This document shows, piece by piece, positions 1 to 7,981 of a stretch of DNA of 64,000 nucleotides. The stretch comes from Opitutaceae bacterium TAV5 (GTDB lineage Bacteria; Verrucomicrobiota; Verrucomicrobiia; Opitutales; Opitutaceae), in the NCBI GenBank assembly GCA_000242935.3, contig CP007053.1, positions 6,743,001 to 6,807,000 on the forward strand, written 5' to 3'. Both the position numbers and the translations under genes were made by a program. The notes beneath the pieces were generated by a model. The model saw nothing but the letters and a program-made list of their open reading frames with translations, was not told the DNA's origin and ran no database searches. The stretch's first letter is position 1; each line of letters begins with the position of its first letter.

Positions 1-1315
1 CGAGGCCGTGGTGCAGGCCGTTGGCGGTCGGCGGGACCACGATGCCCGTGCCTTCGCGCGGATGGCCGTCCACGTCGCTCACGGTGTTCACCAGTCCGCC
101 CACGCCGGAGACGATCGGCAGGGTGCCGTAGGCCTGCGAGTACATCTGGTTGAGCCCGCACGGTTCGAAGCGCGACGGCATCAGGAAAAAATCCGCGCCC
201 GCCTCGATCAGGTGGCTCATCCCTTCGTCGTGCACGGTGCTGAGCGCCACCTTGCGCGGGGCCAGCGTGACGAGTTCGCGCAGGCCTTTTTCGAGTTGTT
301 TGTCACCCGTGCCGAGCACGATCAGCCGGCAGTCGGCGCGCTGGAAAAACAGGTGATTGTCGAGCACCAGGTCGACGCCCTTTTGCGGCGTCAGCCGGCA
401 CACCATGCCGATGACCGGCCCGGCATAATCGGGGTCCATGCCGTGGCGCACGAGCAGTTCGCGGCGGCAGAGCGCCTTGCCCGACAGGTCGGCGGCCGTG
501 TAGTTGGCCGGCAATGACGAATCGGCCGCCGGGTTCCAGATCGAGGTGTCGATGCCGTTGACGATGCCGACGAGATCGTCGGCCCGCGTCTTGATGACAC
601 CGTCGAGCCCCGCGCCGAATTCCGGCGTCTGGATTTCCTGCGCGTAACGCGGACTCACCGTTGTCACGCGGTCGGAAAACAGGATGCCCGCCTTCATCAG
701 GCTGATCTGCCCGTAGAACTCGATGCCGTCGATCCCCTGCAACTCCGGCGGCAGGTTGGTGCGGCTGAAGCTCTTCATCGGAAACACGCCCTGGAAGGCG
801 ATGTTGTGGATGGTGAACACGGTGCGCAGCGCGAGCGTCACATGGTAACGCTCCTCGGCATGGCGGAGCAGGAGCGGCAGGATGCCCGTCTGCCAGTCGT
901 GGCAATGCACGATGTCGGCCTGGTATTCGAGCAGGCGGAGCGTCTCGACGACGCCCTTGCAGAAAAAGAAAAACCGCTGGTCGTTGTCCTCGTAGTCGCG
1001 CGTGCCGTTGCCGTAGGGCCCACGGCGGTCGAAAAATTCCTCGCGGCACACCAGGTAGACGGTGAGGTTGTGCCGGGGGCGGATGCACCACAGGTCGCCG
1101 GACATGAACTCGTCGCCCATCTCGATACGGAGCTTGGTGAGATGTTCGGCCCCGGCGGCATCCGGGTGCTCGATGATGGCGCGGTAGCCGGGCAGGAAGA
1201 CGGCCACCTCATGCCCGCGGTCGGCCAGAGCCGAGGTCAGCGCCCCGACAGCATCCGCCAGTCCTCCGGTTTTGACGTAGGGAAACAGCTCGCTGGCAAC
1301 GTGGACGATCTTCAT
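1..1315 (-). CDS. glgA: Glycogen synthase GlgA (3' end outside window)
   Basis: Transfers glucose from ADP-glucose to the growing alpha-1,4-glucan in cytoplasmic glycogen synthesis. The protein begins MKIVHVASELFPYVKTGGLA, the N-terminal signature of GT5 starch/glycogen synthases, with the KTGGL substrate-binding motif. Further in, VHCHDWQTG, FTIHNIAFQG, GIVNGIDTSIWNP and the C-domain stretch MPSRFEPCGLNQMYS are all recognisable. About 438 residues are inside the window against about 480 for the family, so only the last tens of residues are missing. The start at 1315 is fixed by the family N-terminus. It is divergent from the WD40 gene, with a repeat element between them. Identification is certain; ADP-glucose use is from family knowledge. 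Confidence 0.95.
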   Translation of the reverse strand, partial: MKIVHVASELFPYVKTGGLADAVGALTSALADRGHEVAVFLPGYRAIIEHPDAAGAEHLTKLRIEMGDEFMSGDLWCIRPRHNLTVYLVCREEFFDRRGPYGNGTRDYEDNDQRFFFFCKGVVETLRLLEYQADIVHCHDWQTGILPLLLRHAEERYHVTLALRTVFTIHNIAFQGVFPMKSFSRTNLPPELQGIDGIEFYGQISLMKAGILFSDRVTTVSPRYAQEIQTPEFGAGLDGVIKTRADDLVGIVNGIDTSIWNPAADSSLPANYTAADLSGKALCRRELLVRHGMDPDYAGPVIGMVCRLTPQKGVDLVLDNHLFFQRADCRLIVLGTGDKQLEKGLRELVTLAPRKVALSTVHDEGMSHLIEAGADFFLMPSRFEPCGLNQMYSQAYGTLPIVSGVGGLVNTVSDVDGHPREGTGIVVPPTANGLHHGL

Positions 1316-1493
1316 CCCCGCAACGCTCGCAGCCCCGCCCCGTCCCCGGCAAGGCGCAAGTGATCGGCGCCCGGTCGTGGAGATGGCCGGATATCCGCAG
1401 CCAGGCCCTCCGCTGACGCCCAATTTTCATGGGGTCGCCTGTGGTTTTGGAAGTGACCGGTGACGGCCGGTGTTTTCACACTGTCGGGAACCT

Positions 1494-1657
1494 CTGAAAA
1501 TTGAACAGAAGGCAACAAAGAGAACGAAGAACAACCAAGGGGGTTTATCATTGTTTTCCACACAAGATGTTTATGGGAAATAAGTTTTAATTCAAAATTT
1601 TCTTTGTTTCATCTTCGTTCCCTTCGTTTTCTTCTGTTCAAAAAACGTATTTTCAGA
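1494..1657. repeat. Inverted-repeat element A (MITE-like)
   Basis: The arms at about 1494-1533 and 1602-1657 are imperfect reverse complements (left core TTGAACAGAAGGCAACAAAG, right core the complement of TTGAACAGAAGAAAACGAAG), with an AT-rich centre. It fills the glgA/WD40 intergenic space and has no coding potential. It belongs to the same architectural class as the elements at 5126, 5325, 23735, 47883 and 48074. Confidence 0.7.
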
Positions 1658-1681
1658 ACCACCCTGTCATTTCTTTCTCCG

Positions 1682-2842
1682 ATGAATCTCACCAAACACT
1701 GGGCCGCCCAACTCGACGATTATGTGATCGACCTCGCCTGGTCGCCCGACGGCGAACAACTCGCCGCCGCGTCCGCCGCCGGTCCTCTCGCGCTGTTCGA
1801 CACCGGCGATGGCGCGCGCTCCGATCTTCCCGGCCATGACGACGGGGCCAACTGCCTCGCGTGGCATCCCGTCTTTCCGATTCTCGCCTCCGGCGGGCAG
1901 GACGGATCCGTAAAATTCTGGGATGCGTCCACCGACCAGCACATCACCACCGCCCGCCTCGGCTCCGGCTGGGTGGAGCATCTCGCCTGGCAACCGGTCG
2001 CTGCCGCCGCCGTGGCGCCGGCGGCAGTTCAGGGTTCAGAGTTCAGGGTTCCGGGTTCCGGCAACGCTGCGCCTGCCAACAACGCCCCCCCGGTCGATAA
2101 CTCCAAACCCGACACTCCGAACTTCAAACCGGGCGCGGAGGCGGCGCCCGTCGCCCCCGCGCTCGCCGCCGCTTCCGGGCGCACGCTCGCTCTCCTCAAC
2201 GCCGACGGCTCCGCCCGCCACACCTTCGAGCCCGCCCCGCGCACGCTCTGCGCGCTCGGCTGGCATCCGCGCGGACACACGCTCGCCGCCGCCCACTTCG
2301 GCGGCGTACGGCTGCTTGCGCCCGACGGGGATTTCACGCTCCGCCAGGAATTGCCCTACGCCAACGGCGTCCACGCCCTTGTCTGGTCGCCGCCCGACGG
2401 ACGCTGGCTCGTCTCGGGCAACCAGGACCGCAGCGTCCACCTCTGGCTCCCCGACGAGAACCAGGAATTCCACATGAGCGGCTACGAGAGCAAGGTGAAG
2501 GAGCTCTCCTTCGACCGCACCGGACGCTGGCTCGCCACCGGCGGCGGCCAGGATGCCTGCCTCTGGGATTGCTCCGGCGCCGGCCCCGAGGGACGCGAAC
2601 CGCTGATGTTCCCGCACGACGCCCGCGTCTGCGCCGTCGCCTTCCAGAATGCCCACAACCTCCTCGCCACCGCCGCGCAGGATGGCGGCGTTTCGCTCTG
2701 GAGTCCGGAACGTCCGCAACCGCTGCGCGCCAACATCCGGCTGCCCGCCGCCGCCACGTGCCTCGTGTGGTCCCCCGACGACAGCCACCTGGCCATCGGC
2801 ACCGCAAAAGGCATTATCTACGTGCTCAAGGTGGAAAACTGA
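1682..2842 (+). CDS. WD40 repeat protein
   Basis: Predicted 386-residue beta-propeller made of WD40 repeats. Several blades are visible through their GH...WD-like cores: VIDLAWSPDGEQLAAAS, NCLAWHPVFPILASGGQDGS ending VKFWD, HALVWSPPDGRWLVSGNQDR ending VHLWL, ELSFDRTGRWLATGGGQD ending CLWD, and VAFQNAHNLLATAAQDG ending SLWSP. No signal peptide is seen, so it is probably a cytoplasmic scaffold; the partner is unknown. The start at 1682 (MNLTKHWAAQ) is preferred because the frame upstream runs inside repeat element A. A low-complexity Pro/Ala/Asn segment between blades two and three is coded by an inserted repeat (about 2027-2130). Family call firm, function unknown. Confidence 0.85.
   Translation: MNLTKHWAAQLDDYVIDLAWSPDGEQLAAASAAGPLALFDTGDGARSDLPGHDDGANCLAWHPVFPILASGGQDGSVKFWDASTDQHITTARLGSGWVEHLAWQPVAAAAVAPAAVQGSEFRVPGSGNAAPANNAPPVDNSKPDTPNFKPGAEAAPVAPALAAASGRTLALLNADGSARHTFEPAPRTLCALGWHPRGHTLAAAHFGGVRLLAPDGDFTLRQELPYANGVHALVWSPPDGRWLVSGNQDRSVHLWLPDENQEFHMSGYESKVKELSFDRTGRWLATGGGQDACLWDCSGAGPEGREPLMFPHDARVCAVAFQNAHNLLATAAQDGGVSLWSPERPQPLRANIRLPAAATCLVWSPDDSHLAIGTAKGIIYVLKVEN
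2027..2130. repeat. Short repeat inserted in frame in the WD40 gene
   Basis: The left part reads AGTTCAGGGTTCAGAGTTCA and then GGGTTCCGGGTTCCGG. The right part (about 2095-2130) reads AACTCCAAACCCGACACTCC then GAACTTCAAAC, a loose inverted complement of the left part. Both differ sharply from the flanking GC-rich codons. The insert keeps the reading frame and adds a disordered linker to the propeller. Confidence 0.55.
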
Positions 2843-2845
2843 ACC

Positions 2846-2870
2846 GGAGCGGCGGCATTCCTGCCGCTGC
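2846..2870. repeat. REP-like palindrome (GGAGCGGCGGCATTCC family)
   Basis: A 25-bp self-complementary unit, GGAGCGGCGGCATTCC followed by TGCCGCTGC, just after the WD40 stop. The same unit occurs as inverted pairs at 40042-40160 and 42293-42441, and variants lie near 28247 and 38004. It may also act as a transcript-end hairpin. Confidence 0.7.
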
Positions 2871-2944
2871 GCCTCCGAGGGAAAAGAGCGGGTTTGCAGT
2901 CAGGCGCATGATGCGTGGCGAGCCAAACCGCGCACCCCTGAAAA

Positions 2945-3355
2945 CTACCCATTTGTGTCTGCTGACCTTATGATGGATAGCAGGAGATCGAGATCCTGAC
3001 TTTTCCGCAAAATCGTGTGTACGGACATGGTTCGATATTCTTCAACCACGCTGTCGCTTATCTCCCCGGAAAACACGATGACCCGCCCTTTGAAATGACA
3101 CCCCCGGACCGCTCTTACCAAGGCAAGTCCGTCCATTTCCGGCATGGCGTGATCGGTGATCAGGAGTCGGTAAAGATGCGGAGCCTCCCTGATTCTGGCC
3201 AATGCCTCCCGGCCATCTGATGCGAAATCCAGATAATCGACCGAGCCGGCAAGAAATATCCTGAGCATTTCGATGAACACATCGTTATCCTCGGCATATA
3301 ATATTCTTTCCCCTCGGCTGCGCGACATGCCGGTTGCAGAGAATCCGGTTTTCAT
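2945..3355 (-). CDS. Single-domain response regulator (CheY-like)
   Basis: A 136-residue receiver domain with no output domain. The acidic pocket is in LYAEDND (about residues 19-25), the phosphoacceptor Asp68 is in ITDHAMPEMDG, the conserved Ser is in VIVFSGE and the Lys is in the closing ILRKS. It would be phosphorylated by a histidine kinase or hybrid kinase that is not in this window and act by protein contact. It is the last gene of the minus-strand EPS cluster, 10 bases downstream of a 34-residue membrane peptide. An internal start at MSRSRGERILYAED is equally possible. Two-component control of polysaccharide export is an inference from position. Confidence 0.85.
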   Translation of the reverse strand: MKTGFSATGMSRSRGERILYAEDNDVFIEMLRIFLAGSVDYLDFASDGREALARIREAPHLYRLLITDHAMPEMDGLALVRAVRGCHFKGRVIVFSGEISDSVVEEYRTMSVHTILRKSQDLDLLLSIIRSADTNG

Positions 3356-3365
3356 GAGCAGCCAG

Positions 3366-3470
3366 TCATTCGCTGAAAGCGATGATCAACGAAATCACGA
3401 TCAACACGATAGCAACGGCCACCACAATGGCGGCGGGCCGTCCATTCCGGCCTTTCCGGTTCTGGTTCAT
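3366..3470 (-). CDS. Single-span membrane micropeptide (34 aa)
   Basis: Encodes 34 residues starting MNQNRKGRNGRPAAIVV. A basic N-terminus (R/K-rich, residues 5-11) is followed by one strongly hydrophobic helix of Val/Ile/Leu/Ala and a short AFSE tail, so an N-in inner-membrane peptide is predicted. It lies 10 bases upstream of the response regulator, in the same direction, in a space otherwise without genes. No Shine-Dalgarno is evident, but that is true of most genes here. Three similar small membrane ORFs occur at 5460-5935. Function is unknown, and chance cannot be excluded for so short a frame. Confidence 0.45.
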   Translation of the reverse strand: MNQNRKGRNGRPAAIVVAVAIVLIVISLIIAFSE

Positions 3471-3498
3471 ATTTACTGACTGATGTTACGCGAAGGGC

Positions 3499-3620
3499 GG
3501 CGTGGCACGGGCTTCCGGCCCGTGGGTTTGGTGTGGCATGGGCATCCATGCCCATGATTGCCGGGGGAGGCGTTTGCAGCGCGGAGCGCCCTCCACGGGC
3601 AAGGATGCCCGTGCCACGCC
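3499..3620. repeat. Palindromic repeat cluster (GGCATGGGCATCC family)
   Basis: The outer arms GGCGTGGCACGGGC (3499-3512) and GCCCGTGCCACGCC (3607-3620) are exact reverse complements. Inside lie further palindromes, including GGCATGGGCATCCATGCCCA. Related units recur at 28330-28440. It sits between the initiating transferase stop and the 34-residue peptide gene and could end transcription. Confidence 0.65.
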
Positions 3621-3640
3621 GGAGAGCGTGGATGCGCGCG

Positions 3641-5014
3641 TCACTGTCCGCCCTTGCCGGTGAGCATGACATGCACCGTCCGGATTACGATGGTGGCGTC
3701 GAGCAGGAACGAAAAATGGCGGATATAGTAGAGGTCGTATTCGAGCTTGCGCAGCGTGTCGTCGAAGTTGCCGCCGTAGGGATAATTGATTTGCGCCCAG
3801 CCGGTGATGCCGGGCCGGACGAGATGACGGAAGTGGTAGCACCTGATACTGTGCTCGTAGTCGGCCACGAGCACATCCCATTCGGCACGGGGACCGATCA
3901 TGCTCATATCGCCCTTCAGCACGTTCCACAACTGGGGCAGTTCGTCGAGACGGCTGCAACGCAGGAAGCGGCCGATGCGGGTGACGCGACTGTCGTTTTT
4001 TGCCGTGTAGTTGCCGCCGCCTCCCGGCGAGCTTCCGCCCTTCGGGCCGGGGCGCATGGTGCGCAGTTTGTAGAGCGTGAAGGGCACGCGGTTGCGACCG
4101 ATGCGCTGTTGCCTGAAAAATACAGGTCCGCCGTCCTCCCGCTTGATCGCGATGGCGGCGATGGCGATGAGGGGTGCGCTGAGGACAAGAATGGACAGCG
4201 AGAGGGTGATGTCGGTGAGGCGCTTGAAGTGGTTGGTTATCGGAACGCGCGCCATTTTGAACCCTTCCTGAAAAAGCCAGATGGCGTTGAGCCGGTAGAG
4301 GGGAATCTTGCGCCAGTAAAGCTGGTGAAACAGCTCCAGTGAGTAGATCGGCACGCCTTCGAAATAAAGTTCCTTCAGGCGCCGCAACACGTCGGGCGGG
4401 AGCGAGCATCCGTTTTCGTGCAGGACAACGGCCTCGACATCGAGGTGTCCGGAGGAGATCTCGGTGATAAGATCGTCGAGGAGCGGACGTCCGTCGTCGG
4501 AACCATCGTCGGGACGGAGGCGGGCGTAGCGGATTTCCCGGCCGAGTTGCAGGCGGGCAGCTTCCTCGGAAAACGCCGCGGCGTCGCCGCCGGCATAGAT
4601 GACGAGACGGCTGGTGCGATGGTGCCGAAGCCTGGAATGGAGGAACCGGCGGAGAAGCAGTGTGGCCGGGGCGATGGCGAGAAAGGAAAGCCCGGCGACG
4701 GCGCGGCTTTGCTGCAACGGATAGCTGTAAGGCGGGAAGACAAAGGTGACGAAAAGCAGTGCAATAGCCGCGACGAAACAGGCGAGGAAGTGCAGGCTGA
4801 AGTAGTCGGCAGAGAGAAAATCCGTGCGAGGATTGTATCCGTCGATGAGATGCAGCGCGACGAACAGCAGCAGGAGCGGAATCAGCAGGGGCCAGAACAA
4901 GGGCGAATGCCACTGGACGATGCCACGCAGGATGGCTGCGAGATTGATGCAAAAGAACACCGCAATGCAGTCGCCGAGGACCAGCGCAGGCGTGAGGGGT
5001 CTTGTATATCTCAT
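3641..5014 (-). CDS. Undecaprenyl-phosphate sugar phosphotransferase (polyprenol phosphoglycosyltransferase)
   Basis: A 457-residue integral membrane enzyme that starts repeat-unit assembly by moving a sugar-1-phosphate from a UDP-sugar to undecaprenyl phosphate. The N-terminal 130 residues hold about four hydrophobic helices. The middle is a CoA-binding-like domain (ending near YSLELFHQLY). The C-terminal catalytic domain (about 265-457) has FKRLTDITLSLSILVLSAPL, GPVFFRQQRIGRNRVPFTLY, KLRTMRPG, RFLRCSRLDELPQLWNVLKG, DMSMIGPRAE and RPGITGWAQINYPYG, all signatures of the WbaP/WcaJ/ExoY family. Length is as expected for the long form. The specific sugar cannot be read from sequence. It is the priming enzyme for the gene cluster lying upstream of it on the same strand. 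Confidence 0.93.
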   Translation of the reverse strand: MRYTRPLTPALVLGDCIAVFFCINLAAILRGIVQWHSPLFWPLLIPLLLLFVALHLIDGYNPRTDFLSADYFSLHFLACFVAAIALLFVTFVFPPYSYPLQQSRAVAGLSFLAIAPATLLLRRFLHSRLRHHRTSRLVIYAGGDAAAFSEEAARLQLGREIRYARLRPDDGSDDGRPLLDDLITEISSGHLDVEAVVLHENGCSLPPDVLRRLKELYFEGVPIYSLELFHQLYWRKIPLYRLNAIWLFQEGFKMARVPITNHFKRLTDITLSLSILVLSAPLIAIAAIAIKREDGGPVFFRQQRIGRNRVPFTLYKLRTMRPGPKGGSSPGGGGNYTAKNDSRVTRIGRFLRCSRLDELPQLWNVLKGDMSMIGPRAEWDVLVADYEHSIRCYHFRHLVRPGITGWAQINYPYGGNFDDTLRKLEYDLYYIRHFSFLLDATIVIRTVHVMLTGKGGQ

Positions 5015-5125
5015 AAAAACAGACGGAGAGGGGGTCGGGGATGACAGAACGTTCCGCGCCGGAAGGACCCCGGCCTGAAAAAACCCAAATAATGTCGATG
5101 ATGGGAACGTCCCAATATACAGGTT

Positions 5126-5245
5126 TCAACCGCGAATGAACGCGAATAGACGCGAATAAAAATACGATAAACTCATTATCAAATTATGGTGTGTTTCGTC
5201 TTTTTTCTGAATTCGCGTCTATTCGCGTCTATTCGCGGTTGGTTT
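5126..5245. repeat. Inverted-repeat element B (CGCGAATA arms)
   Basis: The left arm carries a tandem of ACGCGAATA-like units (CGCGAATGAACGCGAATAGA). The right arm is its near-exact reverse complement, ending TCTATTCGCGGTTGG. About 40 bp of AT-rich sequence separates the arms. No ORF inside. Confidence 0.75.
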
Positions 5246-5324
5246 GTCGGATTGGTAAAAAGGCCGGCAAAGGGAAAAGGCACACTGGCTCTACAAATAC
5301 CAGTCGCGGATACCGTGTATTCCT

Positions 5325-5454
5325 CATACCAGCGTCCCGAATGTTTTTGATTTTACACAAAGGCCGCAAAGGACGCGAAGAAGGTAACTGGCAATCCTTT
5401 GCGCTCTTTGCGGCCTTGGTGTAAAAATCTGAAGGCTTTGGGGCTTTGGTATCA
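5325..5454. repeat. Inverted-repeat element C (copy 1 of a 130-bp repeat)
   Basis: Begins near ATACCAGCGTCCCGAATG and ends GGGCTTTGGTATCA, with internal arms TTACACAAAGGCCGCAAAGG and its complement. The element at 48074-48204 has the same order and length, with clear identity over the ends and arms. A half copy is at 39983-40032. The outer ends are TGATACC/GGTATCA-like terminal inverted repeats. Confidence 0.8.
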
Positions 5455-5459
5455 CCGGT

Positions 5460-5666
5460 TCACTTCCCCTGTTCGTCCTTCCGGCCGGAGACCGCCGCGA
5501 GCAGAGCTACGCCACTGCAGAATGCCCCCAGCAGACAGGCGATCACCAGAACCGGACGCCACTGCTCGTCAATAGCGGGATGCAGGCCGAGATAACCCGC
5601 CATGGCCGACTGGATGGCGCACATGGAAAGGTAGATTGTTATTATGAGTGAGAATTTCATTTCCAT
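5460..5666 (-). CDS. Small two-span membrane protein (68 aa)
   Basis: The 68 residues show two hydrophobic segments, the first in MKFSLIITIYLSMCAIQSAM and the second in VLVIACLLGAFCSGVALLAA, joined by a short polar loop (LHPAIDEQWRP) and ending in a charged tail RKDEQGK. The first segment could also be read as a signal peptide with an AMA-type site. No family recognised. It follows two micropeptide genes (5691-5795, 5837-5935) at short spacing on the same strand, downstream of a glycosyltransferase. The start may be at the first or the third codon (both Met). Confidence 0.55.
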   Translation of the reverse strand: MEMKFSLIITIYLSMCAIQSAMAGYLGLHPAIDEQWRPVLVIACLLGAFCSGVALLAAVSGRKDEQGK

Positions 5667-5690
5667 ATGATCACTGGAGGCGCCTGCAGT

Positions 5691-5795
5691 TCAGCCTGCT
5701 ATATACATGATAAAAACGATGAGGCATGACGCCCCGATGATCGCCAGGCCGGCGACAAGCAACCACGTCTCTTTTGCATCCGGATCGATACTCAT
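5691..5795 (-). CDS. Single-span membrane micropeptide (34 aa)
   Basis: Encodes 34 residues beginning MSIDPDAKETWLLVAG. An acidic, soluble N-terminus of ten residues precedes one helix rich in Leu/Ile/Ala/Val with a central Cys, ending YIAG. The TGA stop lies 24 bases before the 68-residue membrane protein. No homologue recognised and no clear ribosome site. Its size and layout match the 34- and 32-residue peptides nearby, and that pattern is the main support. Confidence 0.5.
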   Translation of the reverse strand: MSIDPDAKETWLLVAGLAIIGASCLIVFIMYIAG

Positions 5796-5836
5796 GAGCA
5801 CTGGATATTTTCAGTATGTGGCCCGGACGATGCCCG

Positions 5837-5935
5837 TCACGCAGCCAGGACAAGGATTACACAGATGACAATCAGCGAAAGAGCGATTGTCACCTCGATG
5901 ATGTTCGGGTGATTATCTTTATGGTCGTGGTTCAT
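5837..5935 (-). CDS. Single-span membrane micropeptide (32 aa), coupled to a glycosyltransferase
   Basis: Encodes MNHDHKDNHPNIIEV followed by a hydrophobic stretch of Ile/Val/Leu ending LVLAA. The polar head is His/Asp/Asn-rich (three His in ten residues) and might bind metal, though that is speculation. Its ATG overlaps the TGA of the upstream glycosyltransferase in an ATGA junction (5932-5935), the arrangement used for translational coupling and the best evidence that the frame is used. A single-helix inner-membrane peptide acting with EPS glycosyltransferases is an inference. Confidence 0.6.
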   Translation of the reverse strand: MNHDHKDNHPNIIEVTIALSLIVICVILVLAA

Positions 5936-7209
5936 GGCTGGTCGGATGATGTTATAGCTGGCAGCAAAAGATCGGTGTGGGTGTTCGGTTGCCGACAACC
6001 GGGAGGCGTGGCCCGGGTCTGCATTTCGTCGGGCAGACGCAGCACCTCCTCCCAGGCGTCGAGCGCGGACGGAAGGTCGCGGGTGCGGGCAAAGGCGAGG
6101 GAGGCGCGGGCAGCGTCCTCGCAGGCGGCGGGAGTTTCGATCCAGTGATGCAGGGTCCGGACAAAGCGGGCGGTGTCGTCTGGCGCGGCCGCGATGCCGA
6201 GCCGGTGGGCGGTGACCTGGCGGGCGAGTTCGCCGCCGGGAGGACCGGCAAAAAGCACCGGACGGCCAACGGCGGCGATGCCGTAGAGTTTGCTGGGAAA
6301 GACGAGGCTCCCGCAGCTGTCACGCAGCGTCACCCAATGCGCATCAGCGGCAGCCAGGGAAGCGGCGAGGTGCCGGCGCGATTCGTGCGGACGAAAGACG
6401 ACGTTCTCCAGACCACGGGCCGCGACCGCGCGCTGCAGCCGGGATTTGCGCGCGCCTTCGCCGATGAAGACGAACGCGAAACGCGAATCGCTGCGCAGCG
6501 CCTCCGCCACGCGCAGGCAGACATCGAGATCGTGCACGCGGCCGAGATTGCCGGAGTAGGCGACGATAAAACGGTCGCCGAGCCCCCATCGGGCGCGCAT
6601 GGCGGCGACGGTCTCCGGAGGCGGTGGCGCGAGCCCGGCGGGAGCCCAGTTGGGGATGATGGCGAGACGGTCGGACGGCACGCCGCGGGCGCGGAGCAAC
6701 GCCGCCATGTCCCCTCCCAGTGTCACGCAGCGGGTGGCCTCGCGCCATGCGCGGTCGCGGCGCAGGCGAAGCAGGGCGACGAGCGGCAATGCGGGCCAGC
6801 CGGCGCCGGCGGCGGCGAGGAGTTCGGGATAGATGTCCTGCACCCAGTGGACGAGCCGGGCTCCGCTCGCGCGGCAGGCCTGTGCGGCGGTCACTCCCAC
6901 CAGCGGCGGATCGGTGAGCGCGACGACGGTGTCGGCGGGCGCCAGCAGGGAGGGAAGCCGGCGGCGCGCGGCGACGTGAAAGGCGCGAAACTCCGTGATC
7001 CGGGCGAAGCCGCGCCAGCGGGCGGGTGTACCGATGCGGTGGATACGGACACCGTTGTGCGTTTCGTCCTCCGGCAGCGAGGCATCGTGACGCGAGGTGA
7101 CGACGCGGACGGCGTGTCCGCGCGCGGCCAGCCCTTCGGCGAGGTCGGTGAGAAGCTGTCCGGTGGCCGTCGTGGACGGGTGGTAGAACCGGTTGAGGAA
7201 AACGATCAT
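5932..7209 (-). CDS. GT4 family glycosyltransferase
   Basis: A 425-residue GT-B fold enzyme. The N-terminus MIVFLNRFYHPSTTATGQLL with TDLAEGLAARGHAVRVVTS and VHWVQDIYPELL resembles WcaI/WbuB-type transferases. The C-terminal nucleotide-sugar domain shows FIVAYSGNLGRVHDLDVCL and FVFIGEGARKSRLQ. The expected acidic EXXXXXE motif is replaced by SLVFPSKLYGIAAVGRPVLF, as in WbuB relatives. It probably adds a sugar to the lipid-linked repeat unit at the inner membrane face. It is followed directly, with ATGA overlap, by the 32-residue membrane peptide. The C-terminal 25 residues are extra, Pro/Thr-rich and probably disordered. Substrate unknown. Confidence 0.9.
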   Translation of the reverse strand: MIVFLNRFYHPSTTATGQLLTDLAEGLAARGHAVRVVTSRHDASLPEDETHNGVRIHRIGTPARWRGFARITEFRAFHVAARRRLPSLLAPADTVVALTDPPLVGVTAAQACRASGARLVHWVQDIYPELLAAAGAGWPALPLVALLRLRRDRAWREATRCVTLGGDMAALLRARGVPSDRLAIIPNWAPAGLAPPPPETVAAMRARWGLGDRFIVAYSGNLGRVHDLDVCLRVAEALRSDSRFAFVFIGEGARKSRLQRAVAARGLENVVFRPHESRRHLAASLAAADAHWVTLRDSCGSLVFPSKLYGIAAVGRPVLFAGPPGGELARQVTAHRLGIAAAPDDTARFVRTLHHWIETPAACEDAARASLAFARTRDLPSALDAWEEVLRLPDEMQTRATPPGCRQPNTHTDLLLPAITSSDQP

Positions 7210-7305
7210 GACAATTTTATGAGCCTCTCCGTGAGATTCATGACACCACGTCCAGAGCCTGGCGGACGCGGGTATTATGCATTTCTCCCGGATTGGTCCC
7301 GGTGG

Positions 7306-7917
7306 TCAGTTTTTTCCGCGGGCGGCGGAGTTCGTGAATGCAGGGTGTGGCGCCGGTTGAGGCGCGAATATTTCCTCGATCGGTCGGGCCGGGCGGATCC
7401 GCGCCGGGTTTCCGTAGGCGGCCATGCCTTCGGGGACATCCTTGACCACCAGCGCGCCCGCTCCGATCACCGCATCCGGTCCCGCCGTTACTCCGGGGCC
7501 GATGAACGCCCTCGCAGCGATCCAGCTCCGGTCGAGCACGATTATGGGAGCGGTGATGAGATCGAAGGTGTCTTTCCGATGGTCATGCGATCCTGTGCAG
7601 AAAAAAACTCCCTGGGAAATGCACACATGCGAACCGATTTTCACCCGGTCGAGACTGAGAATGAAAACGTCGTCGCCGATCCAGACATGGTCGCCGATTT
7701 CCAGCCGCCAGGGGAAAGTGATATTCACCCGGCTGCGAATCACCACCTTCCGTCCCACTTTCGCGCCGAAGGCGCGCAGCGCCGCCACCTTCAGGGAGGA
7801 GGGCAACGGGAACCACGGAGCGAACAGGAGGCTGCGCACGATCCACCACAGAACCTCTTTCCAGCGAGGCGCTCCCCGGTGGAATTCCGGGTTCCGAAAA
7901 CGGGTAAAATCGATCAT
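7306..7917 (-). CDS. Left-handed beta-helix acetyltransferase (WcaF-like)
   Basis: A 203-residue hexapeptide-repeat O-acetyltransferase that would move acetyl from acetyl-CoA to a sugar of the repeat unit. The N-terminus RFRNPEFHRGAPRWKEVLWW and FPLPSSLKVAALRAFGAKVG is typical of the WcaF/colanic-acid acetyltransferase group. Hexapeptide repeats run from VVIRSRVNITFPWRLEIGDH to AVIGAGALVVKDVPEGMAAY, with the terminal GNPARIRP motif. The catalytic His is in the SHDHRKDTFD loop. The frame is open for 74 residues further upstream, but the family N-terminus and low-complexity upstream residues favour the start at 7917 (MIDFTRF). Confidence 0.88.
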   Translation of the reverse strand: MIDFTRFRNPEFHRGAPRWKEVLWWIVRSLLFAPWFPLPSSLKVAALRAFGAKVGRKVVIRSRVNITFPWRLEIGDHVWIGDDVFILSLDRVKIGSHVCISQGVFFCTGSHDHRKDTFDLITAPIIVLDRSWIAARAFIGPGVTAGPDAVIGAGALVVKDVPEGMAAYGNPARIRPARPIEEIFAPQPAPHPAFTNSAARGKN

Positions 7918-7981
7918 GGTCAAAACTTCACGATCCGGAAAAAATCCGGATCTTCGGACAAACGATGCTCCAACCGGAGGG

